From Ruminococcus sp. (lineage in GTDB: Bacteria > Bacillota > Clostridia > Oscillospirales > Ruminococcaceae): DNA of 13,435 bases. Shown piece by piece: positions 1-5,458 of the stretch. The translations under genes and the position numbers were made by a program. A model generated the notes under the pieces. It saw only the letters and a program-made list of their open reading frames with translations. It was not told the DNA's origin and made no database searches. The stretch lies in the NCBI GenBank assembly GCA_019417865.1, contig DYCW01000087.1:1-13435 (forward strand), given 5' to 3'. Every line of letters begins with the position of its first letter. The first letter of the stretch is position 1.

Positions 1-857
1 GTATGGGACAGTCCCCGAACTCCGGCGGTATTTCCCTGCGTACCTTTAACCGGAACTTCCTCGGTCGTTCTGGCACAAAGGACGGACAGATTTATCTGGT
101 TTCTCCGGAGCTGGCAGCGTATTCTGCCTTGACCGGCTATCTGAGTGACCCAAGAGAACTGGGCGAAATGCCGACCTTTACGCTGCCGGAGAAGTTCACA
201 GTCAACGACAATATGATTGTAAAGCCGGTAGACGAAGCAGAGATGGACAGTGTAGAAATCTTGCGTGGTCCAAACATCAAGCCGTTTCCGGAAACCGCAC
301 CGCTGGAAGCAACCATTACGGCTGGCTGCTCTTTGAAGGTTGGCGACAATATTACCACTGACCACATTATGCCGGCTGGTGCAAAAATTCTGCCGCTGCG
401 GTCGAATATTCCAGCCATTTCGCAGCACTGCTTTACGGTATGTGACGAAGCATTCCCGACCAGAGCGAAGGAAATGGGGAAGAGCATCATTGTCGGCGGT
501 TCCAACTATGGACAGGGTTCTTCCAGAGAACACGCTGCTCTTGCACCGCTTTACCTGGGTGTCAAGGCAGTTCTGGTAAAGAGTTTTGCAAGAATCCACA
601 GAGCAAATCTGATTAACGCTGGCATTCTGCCGCTGACGTTTGTGAACGAAGCAGATTATGAGAAGATTGCACAGGGCGATACCCTCGAACTGGCAGATGT
701 GCGTGCAAAGGTAGAAGCAGGCGAAACCACATTGACACTGGTCAACAAGACCACGGGTGCAGAAATTCCGGTGCTTTGTGAACTGACTGGCAGAACAAAA
801 GACATCATTTTAGCAGGCGGTCTGCTGGATTATACCAGGGATGCCCTGAGTAAGTAA
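1..857 (+). CDS. acn: Aconitate hydratase, C-terminal part (5' end outside window)
   Basis: Aconitase interconverts citrate and isocitrate through cis-aconitate in the cytoplasm, using a [4Fe-4S] cluster. The reading frame is already open at the left edge, so only about the last 284 residues are present. The cluster cysteines are expected upstream and are not visible. What remains is clear: the NSGGISLRTFNRNF segment (residues 6-19 counting from the Met codon at 3) with the substrate-binding Arg of NRNF, the swivel domain start GDNITTDHIMPAGAKILP (114-131), and the active-site loop QGSSREHAALAP (171-182) with its catalytic Ser-Arg. The Met at position 3 is internal, not the true start. It points the same way as the isocitrate dehydrogenase gene at 3161, whose substrate it makes, but five unrelated genes separate them. 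It belongs to the single-chain aconitase family; AcnA-type versus mitochondrial-like was not resolved. Confidence 0.95.
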   Translation, partial: MGQSPNSGGISLRTFNRNFLGRSGTKDGQIYLVSPELAAYSALTGYLSDPRELGEMPTFTLPEKFTVNDNMIVKPVDEAEMDSVEILRGPNIKPFPETAPLEATITAGCSLKVGDNITTDHIMPAGAKILPLRSNIPAISQHCFTVCDEAFPTRAKEMGKSIIVGGSNYGQGSSREHAALAPLYLGVKAVLVKSFARIHRANLINAGILPLTFVNEADYEKIAQGDTLELADVRAKVEAGETTLTLVNKTTGAEIPVLCELTGRTKDIILAGGLLDYTRDALSK

Positions 858-879
858 GAGAACAGAAGGCAAGGCAGAA

Positions 880-1104
880 ATGGAACACTGGACACAAATC
901 GGAAGTTGGATTCCATCGGCTCGCCGGGTGCATATTCGCTCATGGACAGACTTTTTGTTTTACATTGCGTTGTTTGTTCTCTTCGCTGGTACGCAGCGTG
1001 TAGTGAAAAAACTGTTTCCAAACGCTCCGCAAGGTGCCGTGCAGGTTGGAATGGTAATGCTTCTGTTTCTTGTTGCATGGATTTATTTGTTTGTACGCTA
1101 TTGA
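880..1104 (+). CDS. Small membrane protein, 74 aa, unknown function
   Basis: This short gene starts 22 bp after the aconitase stop, with a modest ribosome binding site (AAGG at 871-874, five bases before the ATG; GAAGG slightly further up). The product begins with a polar, Trp- and Arg-containing stretch (residues 1-22). Two hydrophobic segments follow, at about 23-38 (WTDFLFYIALFVLFAG) and 55-73 (VQVGMVMLLFLVAWIYLFV), separated by a basic loop with two Lys and two Arg. I do not recognise a family. The opposite strand also has an open frame here (830-1207), but it lacks a convincing start and would lie antisense to the aconitase end, so the + strand reading is preferred. It may be co-transcribed with the aconitase gene and the genes that follow. 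Confidence 0.55.
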   Translation: MEHWTQIGSWIPSARRVHIRSWTDFLFYIALFVLFAGTQRVVKKLFPNAPQGAVQVGMVMLLFLVAWIYLFVRY

Positions 1105-1126
1105 TACGTTGCAATTGGAGCACAAT

Positions 1127-1279
1127 ATGAAAAAGCCAAATAAGCAGAAGAAGCGAAAGCAGACTATTTTGCATCAAAAACGAACAAAGTCGAAAAAGCA
1201 GGAGCATTTTACTTTATGGGATTGGATGGAATCGTTTTTGGAAGCGATCGTGGAAGTTGTGATAGATTGGCTGACCTGA
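1127..1279 (+). CDS. Very small basic protein, 50 aa, unknown function
   Basis: The ATG at 1127 has GGAG at 1117-1120, six bases upstream, and is preferred over the in-frame ATG at 1070, which lies inside the preceding gene and has no such site. The N-terminal half (residues 1-28) is extremely rich in Lys, Arg and Gln, with almost no acidic residues. The C-terminal 22 residues (HFTLWDWMESFLEAIVEVVIDWLT) are aromatic and acidic and would form an amphipathic helix, so the product may sit at the membrane surface. The stop codon TGA (1277-1279) overlaps the ribosome binding site of the next gene. This suggests translational coupling with the TraX-family gene. No family is recognised; it could also be a spurious ORF, though the Shine-Dalgarno site and tight packing argue for a gene. 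Confidence 0.5.
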   Translation: MKKPNKQKKRKQTILHQKRTKSKKQEHFTLWDWMESFLEAIVEVVIDWLT

Positions 1280-1288
1280 GGTGATGAC

Positions 1289-1993
1289 ATGGCAAATAAA
1301 CTTTCTTTGAATCGCAACCAACTAAAATATCTGGTCATTGTAGCGATGCTGATTGATCACATTGCATGGGCTTTTGTTCCGACTGCTTCCCTATTGGGGC
1401 AGGTCATGCACTTTATCGGTCGTCTGACCGGGCCAACAATGGCATATATGCTTGTAGAGGGGTATTGTTATACCCGAAATGTGAAAAAGTATGCACTGCG
1501 GCTGGGGATTTTCGCTTTGCTTTCCTGGATTCCGTTTTCCTATTTTGAGTATGGTAAAATTGGATTACAATTCGGTGTGATTTATACGCTGTTTCTGAGT
1601 TTGCTTGGTATCTGGCTCTGGGATAAGGGCAACTGTGCAAAACCCGTAAAAATATTGGGCATCATTGGATTGTGTATCCTTTCCCTTTTTGGTGACTGGC
1701 CGATTTTTGATGTCCTGTATGCCTTGTTTTTATTTGTTTATCGAAATAATCCAAAAGATAAGTGGACGGCATTCTGTATCATTACCCTGTTTTGTTGTGC
1801 AGATATTTTCTTCGTACATCCGTGGTGGCTGGCTTTGTTCCTATTTGGCATTTTCATGGTGCCGCTGCTCATTCAGTTTTGCTACAATGGCGAAAGTGGC
1901 AGCAAGAAACCATTTCACAAGTGGTTTTTCTATGTATTCTATCCGGCACATTTGCTCGTGTTGGGTATTTTGCGATGGGTGGTATTGGCATAA
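1289..1993 (+). CDS. TraX family membrane protein
   Basis: The product is a 234-residue polytopic membrane protein. The N-terminal pattern is typical of the TraX family (PF05857): NRNQLKYLVIVAMLIDHIAWAF (8-29) with a conserved Asp-His in the first membrane segment, then GRLTGPTMAYMLVEGY (44-59) and TRNVKKYALRLGIFALLSWIPF (62-83). Several further hydrophobic segments follow. F-plasmid TraX acetylates pilin, but chromosomal Firmicute members have no established substrate, so a conjugative role should not be assumed here. No conjugation gene is nearby. Translation starts at an ATG preceded by AGGTGA (1279-1284), which overlaps the stop of the preceding small gene. The next gene begins directly after its stop codon. 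Confidence 0.85.
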   Translation: MANKLSLNRNQLKYLVIVAMLIDHIAWAFVPTASLLGQVMHFIGRLTGPTMAYMLVEGYCYTRNVKKYALRLGIFALLSWIPFSYFEYGKIGLQFGVIYTLFLSLLGIWLWDKGNCAKPVKILGIIGLCILSLFGDWPIFDVLYALFLFVYRNNPKDKWTAFCIITLFCCADIFFVHPWWLALFLFGIFMVPLLIQFCYNGESGSKKPFHKWFFYVFYPAHLLVLGILRWVVLA

Positions 1994-2452
1994 ATGGCAC
2001 GGCACAAGAAAGAGCCGGATATTTGGGATCTCTTCGGGCAGATGGATACCAAAAGGAAATCTTATTCCATGGAAGAAGCTATGCAGGAGGAAACACTGCG
2101 GAAACAGCTGCAAAATGCACAGCGAAAGCAGGCAAAACGGGAGCGAAAAGAACGGACAATTGCAATTGGGATGGTAATCGGGATTTTGCTTTTGTGCCTT
2201 CCCCTTTTTCTATACTATATAAAAGAGAAAGCGGAGGAACTGATAAGGTTTTGCCATATACTCAAAGAAGACCCCGTTTCCACAATCGGCACGATCGCAG
2301 TGCTGATTCTGGTTACCTGGGTTCTGTATGTTCTGATTCGGAAAGTTAGAAAGAAACAACCTGCCCACTTACTAGAACTTTGCATTGTGCTGGCAGGACT
2401 ATTGCTAGGGACGGGATACATTATTTTACAAGAAATCATGAAGTCTTTTTGA
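1994..2452 (+). CDS. Membrane protein with basic coiled-coil N-terminus, unknown function
   Basis: The ATG follows the TAA of the TraX-family gene with no intervening base and has no good Shine-Dalgarno site of its own, so translation is probably coupled to the upstream gene. The 152-residue product has a hydrophilic N-terminal region (1-55), highly charged and predicted helical from about 25 to 55 (MEEAMQEETLRKQL, then QRKQAKRERKERT). Three hydrophobic segments follow at roughly 56-75, 97-115 and 125-147. The arrangement suggests a cytosolic helical region joined to a small membrane domain. I recognise no family. Its tight packing with the TraX-family gene suggests the two act together, but what they do cannot be told from sequence. 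Confidence 0.7.
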   Translation: MARHKKEPDIWDLFGQMDTKRKSYSMEEAMQEETLRKQLQNAQRKQAKRERKERTIAIGMVIGILLLCLPLFLYYIKEKAEELIRFCHILKEDPVSTIGTIAVLILVTWVLYVLIRKVRKKQPAHLLELCIVLAGLLLGTGYIILQEIMKSF

Positions 2453-2484
2453 AATGACATGTTTTAGAGACAACTGGGAGAGCA

Positions 2485-2556
2485 GACAAAATTTCTATGT
2501 TAGTAAAATGCGTGGGACATAGAATGGTTCCGGCAGAAACGCTTTGCATCAAATTG
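2485..2556 (+). repeat. 72-bp direct repeat, upstream copy
   Basis: By eye this copy matches 3046-3117 at 65 of 72 positions. The offset is exactly 561 bp, or 187 codons. In the frame of the gene that follows, it would encode DKISMLVKCVGHRMVPAETLC, against DKISMLAKRVGHRIVPAETL and a stop in the downstream copy. The downstream stop TGA is TGC here. This copy lies in the 119-bp gap before the gene at 2572 and directly precedes its ribosome binding site. Confidence 0.9.
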
Positions 2557-2571
2557 GAGGTGTTTGCACAA

Positions 2572-3108
2572 ATGCTTGCACATTTACAATCATCGGAATC
2601 AGAAAATTTGTATTTGATTTTGGAAATCGCCGACAGTATCAGTGAAAACAATCCGTCTGTACATGCTGCTTTGACAAATTGTCTGGAAAATACAGCTGTT
2701 TATGCAGAAACGCATACAGAACGGTATGCGGAACGTGGTATAGATGTAAAGAACTGTGACAGGGATACGTTTTGCTGGATTGCCATGGTGGATGAGCTGG
2801 AAGCATCCGGCGATGTCGTGGGTATTGACAGCAGCTCCTATTTGGAGGATTTCCTCTGGGCAGTGCAACAGCTGCGGACCGCACAAGGCGTGGACTTTTC
2901 CAGCTTGCATCTGCTGGAGGATAGCGATGTTTATGAATGGTATGCTGTCTGCAATGCATTTTTGAAGGAAAAGGGTATGTTGTTTTGTGGCATTGATATT
3001 GACAGTGATGATACAGAAGTGATTCTGGTGACAACGGCGGTATATGATAAAATTTCTATGTTAGCAAAGCGTGTGGGACATAGAATTGTTCCGGCAGAAA
3101 CGCTTTGA
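2572..3108 (+). CDS. Soluble acidic protein, DUF6630-like, 178 aa
   Basis: The start at 2572 is chosen because GGAGG (2556-2560) lies 11 bases upstream. An in-frame ATG at 2497 inside the upstream repeat has no usable ribosome binding site. The product is acidic, has no signal peptide or membrane segment, and is probably cytosolic. The C-terminal half (TFCWIAMVDELEASGDVVGIDS, then LEDFLWAVQQL, then EWYAVCNAFLKEKGM and GIDIDSDDTEVILV) resembles my recollection of the DUF6630 family. That assignment is tentative and no function is known. The last 20 residues (DKISMLAKRVGHRIVPAETL) are encoded by the downstream copy of the 72-bp repeat and may be a captured tail rather than part of the fold. It is followed after 52 bp by icd. 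Confidence 0.75.
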   Translation: MLAHLQSSESENLYLILEIADSISENNPSVHAALTNCLENTAVYAETHTERYAERGIDVKNCDRDTFCWIAMVDELEASGDVVGIDSSSYLEDFLWAVQQLRTAQGVDFSSLHLLEDSDVYEWYAVCNAFLKEKGMLFCGIDIDSDDTEVILVTTAVYDKISMLAKRVGHRIVPAETL

Positions 3109-3117
3109 ATCAAATTG
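3046..3117 (+). repeat. 72-bp direct repeat, downstream copy
   Basis: This is the partner of 2485-2556. It encodes the C-terminal 20 residues and stop codon of the DUF6630-like gene and runs 9 bases past the stop. It also contains an inverted repeat, CAAAGCGT (3065-3072) and ACGCTTTG (3100-3107), with the shorter pair GGGAC/GTTCC inside. A stem-loop could therefore form at the gene's end. The upstream copy has substitutions in the left arm that break this stem. Confidence 0.9.
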
Positions 3118-3132
3118 TTGCGGTTACAACAA
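3115..3132 (+). promoter_or_regulatory. Candidate Rex operator before icd-rex
   Basis: An 18-bp perfect inverted repeat, TTGTTG-CGGTTA-CAACAA, lies 15 bp upstream of the icd ribosome binding site (AGGAGG, 3147-3152). Rex operators in clostridia are known to follow TTGTTAA-N4-TTAACAA, and in Bacillus TTGTGAAATATTTCACAA. This site keeps the length and the outer TTGTT/AACAA, but has G/C at position 6 and its partner. Since rex is the second gene of the unit, autoregulation is plausible. A weak RNA hairpin is the alternative reading. Confidence 0.5.
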
Positions 3133-3160
3133 TGAGAAAAAATCTGAGGAGGAAAAAACA

Positions 3161-4375
3161 ATGGCAAAGATTCAAATGACAACGCCGCTGGTAGAGATGG
3201 ACGGCGACGAGATGACCCGTATCCTGTGGCAGTGGATTAAGGACATTCTGCTGACACCCTATGTAGACCTCAAGACGGAATATTATGACCTCGGTCTGGA
3301 ATATCGGGAAAAGACAAAGGATCAGGTGACCATCGACAGTGCCAATGCCACCCTGAAGTATGGCGTTGCAGTCAAGTGTGCAACCATTACCCCGAATGCT
3401 GCCAGAATGCCGGAATACAATCTGTCCCAGATGTGGAAGAGCCCGAATGGCACAATTCGTGCCATTTTGGATGGCACCGTATTCCGTACTCCGATTCTGG
3501 TCAAGGGCATTGAGCCGTATATTCCAACCTGGACAAAGCCGATTACCATTGCCCGTCATGCGTATGGCGATGTGTACAAGAATACCGAAATGAAGGTACA
3601 GCAGGGTTCTAAGGCAGAACTGGTGGTAACGGATGCAGAGGGCAAGGAAACCCGTCAGTTGATTTTTGATTTTCAGGATACAGATGGAATCATTCAGGGT
3701 CTGCACAACAAGAAGAACTCCATTGCTGGTTTTGCACGGGCTTGTTTCAACTATGGTCTGGATTTGAAGCAGGATGTCTGGTTTGCAACCAAGGACACCA
3801 TCTCCAAGCAGTATGACCATACATTCAAGGATATTTTCCAGGAGATTTATGATGCCGAGTACAAGGAAAAGTTTGAAGCTGCTGGCATTGAGTATTTCTA
3901 CACGCTGATTGACGATGCGGTTGCAAGAGTGATCCGCTCCAACGGCGGTTACATCTGGGCTTGCAAGAACTACGATGGCGACGTGATGTCCGATATGGTT
4001 TCCACGGCTTATGGCAGCCTTGCGATGATGACCTCTGTTCTGGTTTCTCCGACGGGTATCTACGAATATGAAGCCGCACACGGTACAGTACAGCGGCACT
4101 ATTACAAGTATCTGAAGGGCGAGGAAACCTCCACCAACTCCGTTGCCACTATCTTTGCATGGAGCGGTGCACTGCGGAAGCGGGGCGAACTGGACAACCT
4201 GCCAGAACTGATGGCATTTGCCGACAAGCTGGAGCAGGCAACCATTCAGACGATTGAAGACGGTGTGATGACGGGTGACCTGTATCTGATTTCCAAGCTG
4301 GAGAACAAAAAGAAGGTCAACTCCAAGGAATTTTTGGAAGCGATTCAGGAAAGACTGGCTGCAAAAATGCAGTAA
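3161..4375 (+). CDS. icd: Isocitrate dehydrogenase, NADP-type (eukaryote-like homodimeric family)
   Basis: This 404-residue cytosolic enzyme oxidatively decarboxylates isocitrate to 2-oxoglutarate, supplying the glutamate skeleton and NADPH. It matches the roughly 400-residue family that includes eukaryotic cytosolic IDH, not the E. coli Icd type. Visible motifs are MDGDEMTRILW (13-23), DQVTIDSANATLKYGVAVKCATITP (54-78), the substrate loop KSPNGTIR (93-100), WTKPITIARHAYGD (124-137), the metal-binding NYDGDVMSD (270-278), and AAHGTVQRHYYKY (305-317) of the cofactor site. The His-Arg in that last motif fits NADP preference. The start at 3161 has a perfect AGGAGG at 3147-3152. An in-frame ATG at 3071 lies inside the previous gene and would add 30 residues absent from the family. 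The rex gene follows after 2 bp. Confidence 0.97.
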   Translation: MAKIQMTTPLVEMDGDEMTRILWQWIKDILLTPYVDLKTEYYDLGLEYREKTKDQVTIDSANATLKYGVAVKCATITPNAARMPEYNLSQMWKSPNGTIRAILDGTVFRTPILVKGIEPYIPTWTKPITIARHAYGDVYKNTEMKVQQGSKAELVVTDAEGKETRQLIFDFQDTDGIIQGLHNKKNSIAGFARACFNYGLDLKQDVWFATKDTISKQYDHTFKDIFQEIYDAEYKEKFEAAGIEYFYTLIDDAVARVIRSNGGYIWACKNYDGDVMSDMVSTAYGSLAMMTSVLVSPTGIYEYEAAHGTVQRHYYKYLKGEETSTNSVATIFAWSGALRKRGELDNLPELMAFADKLEQATIQTIEDGVMTGDLYLISKLENKKKVNSKEFLEAIQERLAAKMQ

Positions 4376-4377
4376 AC

Positions 4378-5055
4378 ATGGCAGAAAAAAGAGAATGGGA
4401 GTGCATTCCTATCATGCTGAAAGAACCGGTTTCCGACTCTGTGATTCGGAGACTGCCAAGGTATTATCGCTATCTTTCGGAACTGGAGCGAGCGGGCGTA
4501 GAACGTACTTCCTCGCAGGTACTGGCGGCACAGCTCGGTTTGACGGCATCGCAGATTCGGCAGGACTTGAACTGTTTCGGCGGATTCGGACATCAGGGCT
4601 ATGGCTATCATGTATCAGACTTACGGACGCAATTGGGTAGAATCATTGGACTGGAACACTGTATGCCCGCAATTTTAATTGGGGCTGGGCATCTGGGCAG
4701 TGTGATTGCGGTAAATATTGATTTTCAGGCATATGGATTCTATCTGACAGGCATTTTTGATATTGCGTTAGCGGTTTGCGGACAAGTGCTGGGCGGACTT
4801 ACGATACAGCATATGACGCAGCTGCCAACATTCTGTGAGCAGGTGCATCCGGCTGCTGCGGTGCTTTGTATTCCGGAGTATGCTGCACAGGCAGTGGCAG
4901 AGAATTTGGTGACGATGGGCGTCAATGGATTTTGGAACTTCAGTCACTGTGATTTAGAAGTCGATCGTTCCCGGATACGGGTGGAAAATGTGCATCTGGG
5001 GGATAGCCTGATGGCATTGTCCTATTGGCTGCATCAGAACACAACAGAAGAATAA
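4378..5055 (+). CDS. rex: Redox-sensing transcriptional repressor Rex
   Basis: Rex is a homodimeric repressor that leaves its operators when the NADH/NAD+ ratio rises. The N-terminal winged helix carries the family signature VIRRLPRYYRYL (22-33) and the recognition region TASQIRQDLNCFGGFGHQGYGY (56-77). The Rossmann domain follows, with IGAGHLGSVIA (101-111), FDIALAVCGQVLGGLTI (127-143), and the late motif GFWNFSHCDLEV with VENVHLGDSLMALSYWL (about 183-219). The glycine pattern GAGHLG replaces the commoner GxGNLG. The first ATG at 4378 lies 2 bp after the icd stop with no clear Shine-Dalgarno site. An alternative start is the ATG at 4414 (MLKEPVSDSV), which gives a length closer to family norm. 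Operon position with icd suggests redox control of 2-oxoglutarate production. Confidence 0.93.
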   Translation: MAEKREWECIPIMLKEPVSDSVIRRLPRYYRYLSELERAGVERTSSQVLAAQLGLTASQIRQDLNCFGGFGHQGYGYHVSDLRTQLGRIIGLEHCMPAILIGAGHLGSVIAVNIDFQAYGFYLTGIFDIALAVCGQVLGGLTIQHMTQLPTFCEQVHPAAAVLCIPEYAAQAVAENLVTMGVNGFWNFSHCDLEVDRSRIRVENVHLGDSLMALSYWLHQNTTEE

Positions 5056-5061
5056 GAAAAA

Positions 5062-5092
5062 GGCTGTCAGTGCATTGCTGGCAGCTTTTTTT
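5062..5092 (+). terminator. Rho-independent terminator after rex
   Basis: The stem GCTGTCAG (5063-5070) pairs with CTGGCAGC (5078-5085) through one G-U pair across a 7-nt loop. Seven T residues (5086-5092) follow directly. It lies 7 bp past the rex stop and closes the icd-rex unit. Confidence 0.9.
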
Positions 5093-5182
5093 GACAAAAA
5101 TGAAATTTTATGGAGACAAGACCGTTTTTTGTCCGGAAAATTTATACGAATTTGTAAAAATAGCACATTTTTGCTGGTTGAA

Positions 5183-5202
5183 TTTTGTAGAGAATTACAA
5201 AA
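5183..5202 (+). promoter_or_regulatory. Palindrome TTTTGTA-N6-TACAAAA upstream of leader promoter
   Basis: A perfect inverted repeat with 7-bp arms and a 6-bp centre (GAGAAT) ends 13 bp before the -35 box at 5216. The position suits an activator or repressor site. It keeps TTGTA/TACAA, but the arms are too short and too close for a convincing Rex site. The binding protein is unknown. The surrounding AT-rich stretch (5093-5215) has no gene that I can support. Confidence 0.4.
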
Positions 5203-5215
5203 AAAGAAAAAACGG

Positions 5216-5244
5216 TTGACATTTCCAGATATAAGTGGTAAAAT
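5216..5244 (+). promoter_or_regulatory. Strong vegetative promoter for leader and surface protein gene
   Basis: The -35 box TTGACA (5216-5221) and -10 box TAAAAT (5239-5244) are separated by exactly 17 bp. A start near 5251 would put the small leader ORF (ATG 5276) about 25 nt into the transcript and the surface protein ATG about 208 nt in. Confidence 0.85.
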
Positions 5245-5275
5245 AAAGAAAATCAAGTGGAAGGAAGTGGATAAG

Positions 5276-5434
5276 ATGCGTTGTGCAAGATGGACATTGG
5301 TAAATATATACAACGGGGGGGGGTATAATTGCCTCTCTTTGTACGAATTGCACAAAGCGGAAATCTGCTTGATAGGAGAAGGACAGGTATCGTTATGCAA
5401 AAAGGGCGTATCATGCCTGTTTTTTACCATTTGA
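5276..5434 (+). CDS. Cys-rich leader ORF, 52 aa, spanning a G9 tract and a terminator
   Basis: A 52-codon ORF begins 25 nt after the predicted transcript start, with AAGGA (5261-5265) ten bases before its ATG. The predicted peptide has five cysteines (residues 3, 19, 31, 41, 47), no obvious signal peptide and no known family. Residues 14-16 (GGG) are encoded by nine consecutive G bases. Adding one G brings TAA into frame at once (5326-5328). Losing one brings in TGA at 5370-5372. Its 3' third covers an intrinsic terminator (5383-5425), and its stop lies 24 nt before the surface protein start. It is most likely a regulatory leader peptide whose translation matters more than the product. It could alternatively be chance coding within a structured leader RNA. 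Confidence 0.5.
   Translation: MRCARWTLVNIYNGGGYNCLSLYELHKAEICLIGEGQVSLCKKGVSCLFFTI
5281..5370 (+). promoter_or_regulatory. Mutually exclusive helices in leader RNA
   Basis: TTGTGCAA (5281-5288) is the exact reverse complement of TTGCACAA (5348-5355), and two more pairs are possible outside a mismatch. The same right arm overlaps ACAAAG (5352-5357), which can pair with CTTTGT (5337-5342) instead. It also overlaps the small hairpin AAGCGG (5355-5360)/CTGCTT (5365-5370). Competing helices upstream of a terminator are typical of attenuators and riboswitches. No known riboswitch class was recognised. Confidence 0.4.
5315..5323 (+). repeat. Homopolymeric G9 tract (candidate phase-variation site)
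   Basis: Nine consecutive G residues lie inside the leader ORF and directly abut a TATAAT hexamer (5324-5329). No other G run this long was noticed in the window. Such tracts are known slipped-strand mutation sites in phase-variable surface genes of other bacteria. Length should be confirmed in reads, because homopolymers are prone to assembly error. Confidence 0.6.
5383..5425 (+). terminator. Intrinsic terminator/attenuator within the surface protein leader
   Basis: ACAGGTAT (5383-5390) pairs with ATGCCTGT (5413-5420), with one G-U pair. A second inner helix, TATGC/GCGTA, and a short A-rich loop cap it. Six T residues (5420-5425) follow. It lies about 34 bp before the surface protein start and inside the leader ORF, so it should reduce readthrough unless melted or blocked by a translating ribosome. 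Confidence 0.7.
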
Positions 5435-5458
5435 TTATGGGAAATGGAGGAAAATAGA

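Noticed and set aside
830..1207. Open frame on the - strand with a hydrophobic N-terminus
   Set aside because: It lies antisense to the end of aconitase and to two + strand genes with ribosome binding sites. It has no clear Shine-Dalgarno site or family resemblance.
1289..1993. Part of a conjugative element, because of the TraX-family gene
   Set aside because: No relaxase, coupling protein, pilus or integrase gene is nearby. Chromosomal TraX-like genes are not diagnostic of conjugation.
2497..2571. Earlier in-frame ATG for the DUF6630-like gene
   Set aside because: It lies in the upstream repeat with no usable ribosome binding site. GGAGG at 2556-2560 favours the ATG at 2572.
3110..4099. 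Long - strand open frame (329 codons)
   Set aside because: It is an exact antisense shadow of icd, whose identity is certain. The peptide is Cys- and His-rich with no recognisable domain.
5183..5202. TTTTGTA-N6-TACAAAA as a Rex operator
   Set aside because: The TTGT and ACAA arms are 2 bp too close together compared with 18-bp Rex sites, and the inner positions do not match. It is kept only as an unassigned palindrome.
5251..5425. Known riboswitch (cyclic di-GMP, cyclic di-AMP, purine, SAM, TPP, T-box) in the leader
   Set aside because: The conserved core sequences of these classes, as I remember them, are absent. A covariance-model search against Rfam would settle it.
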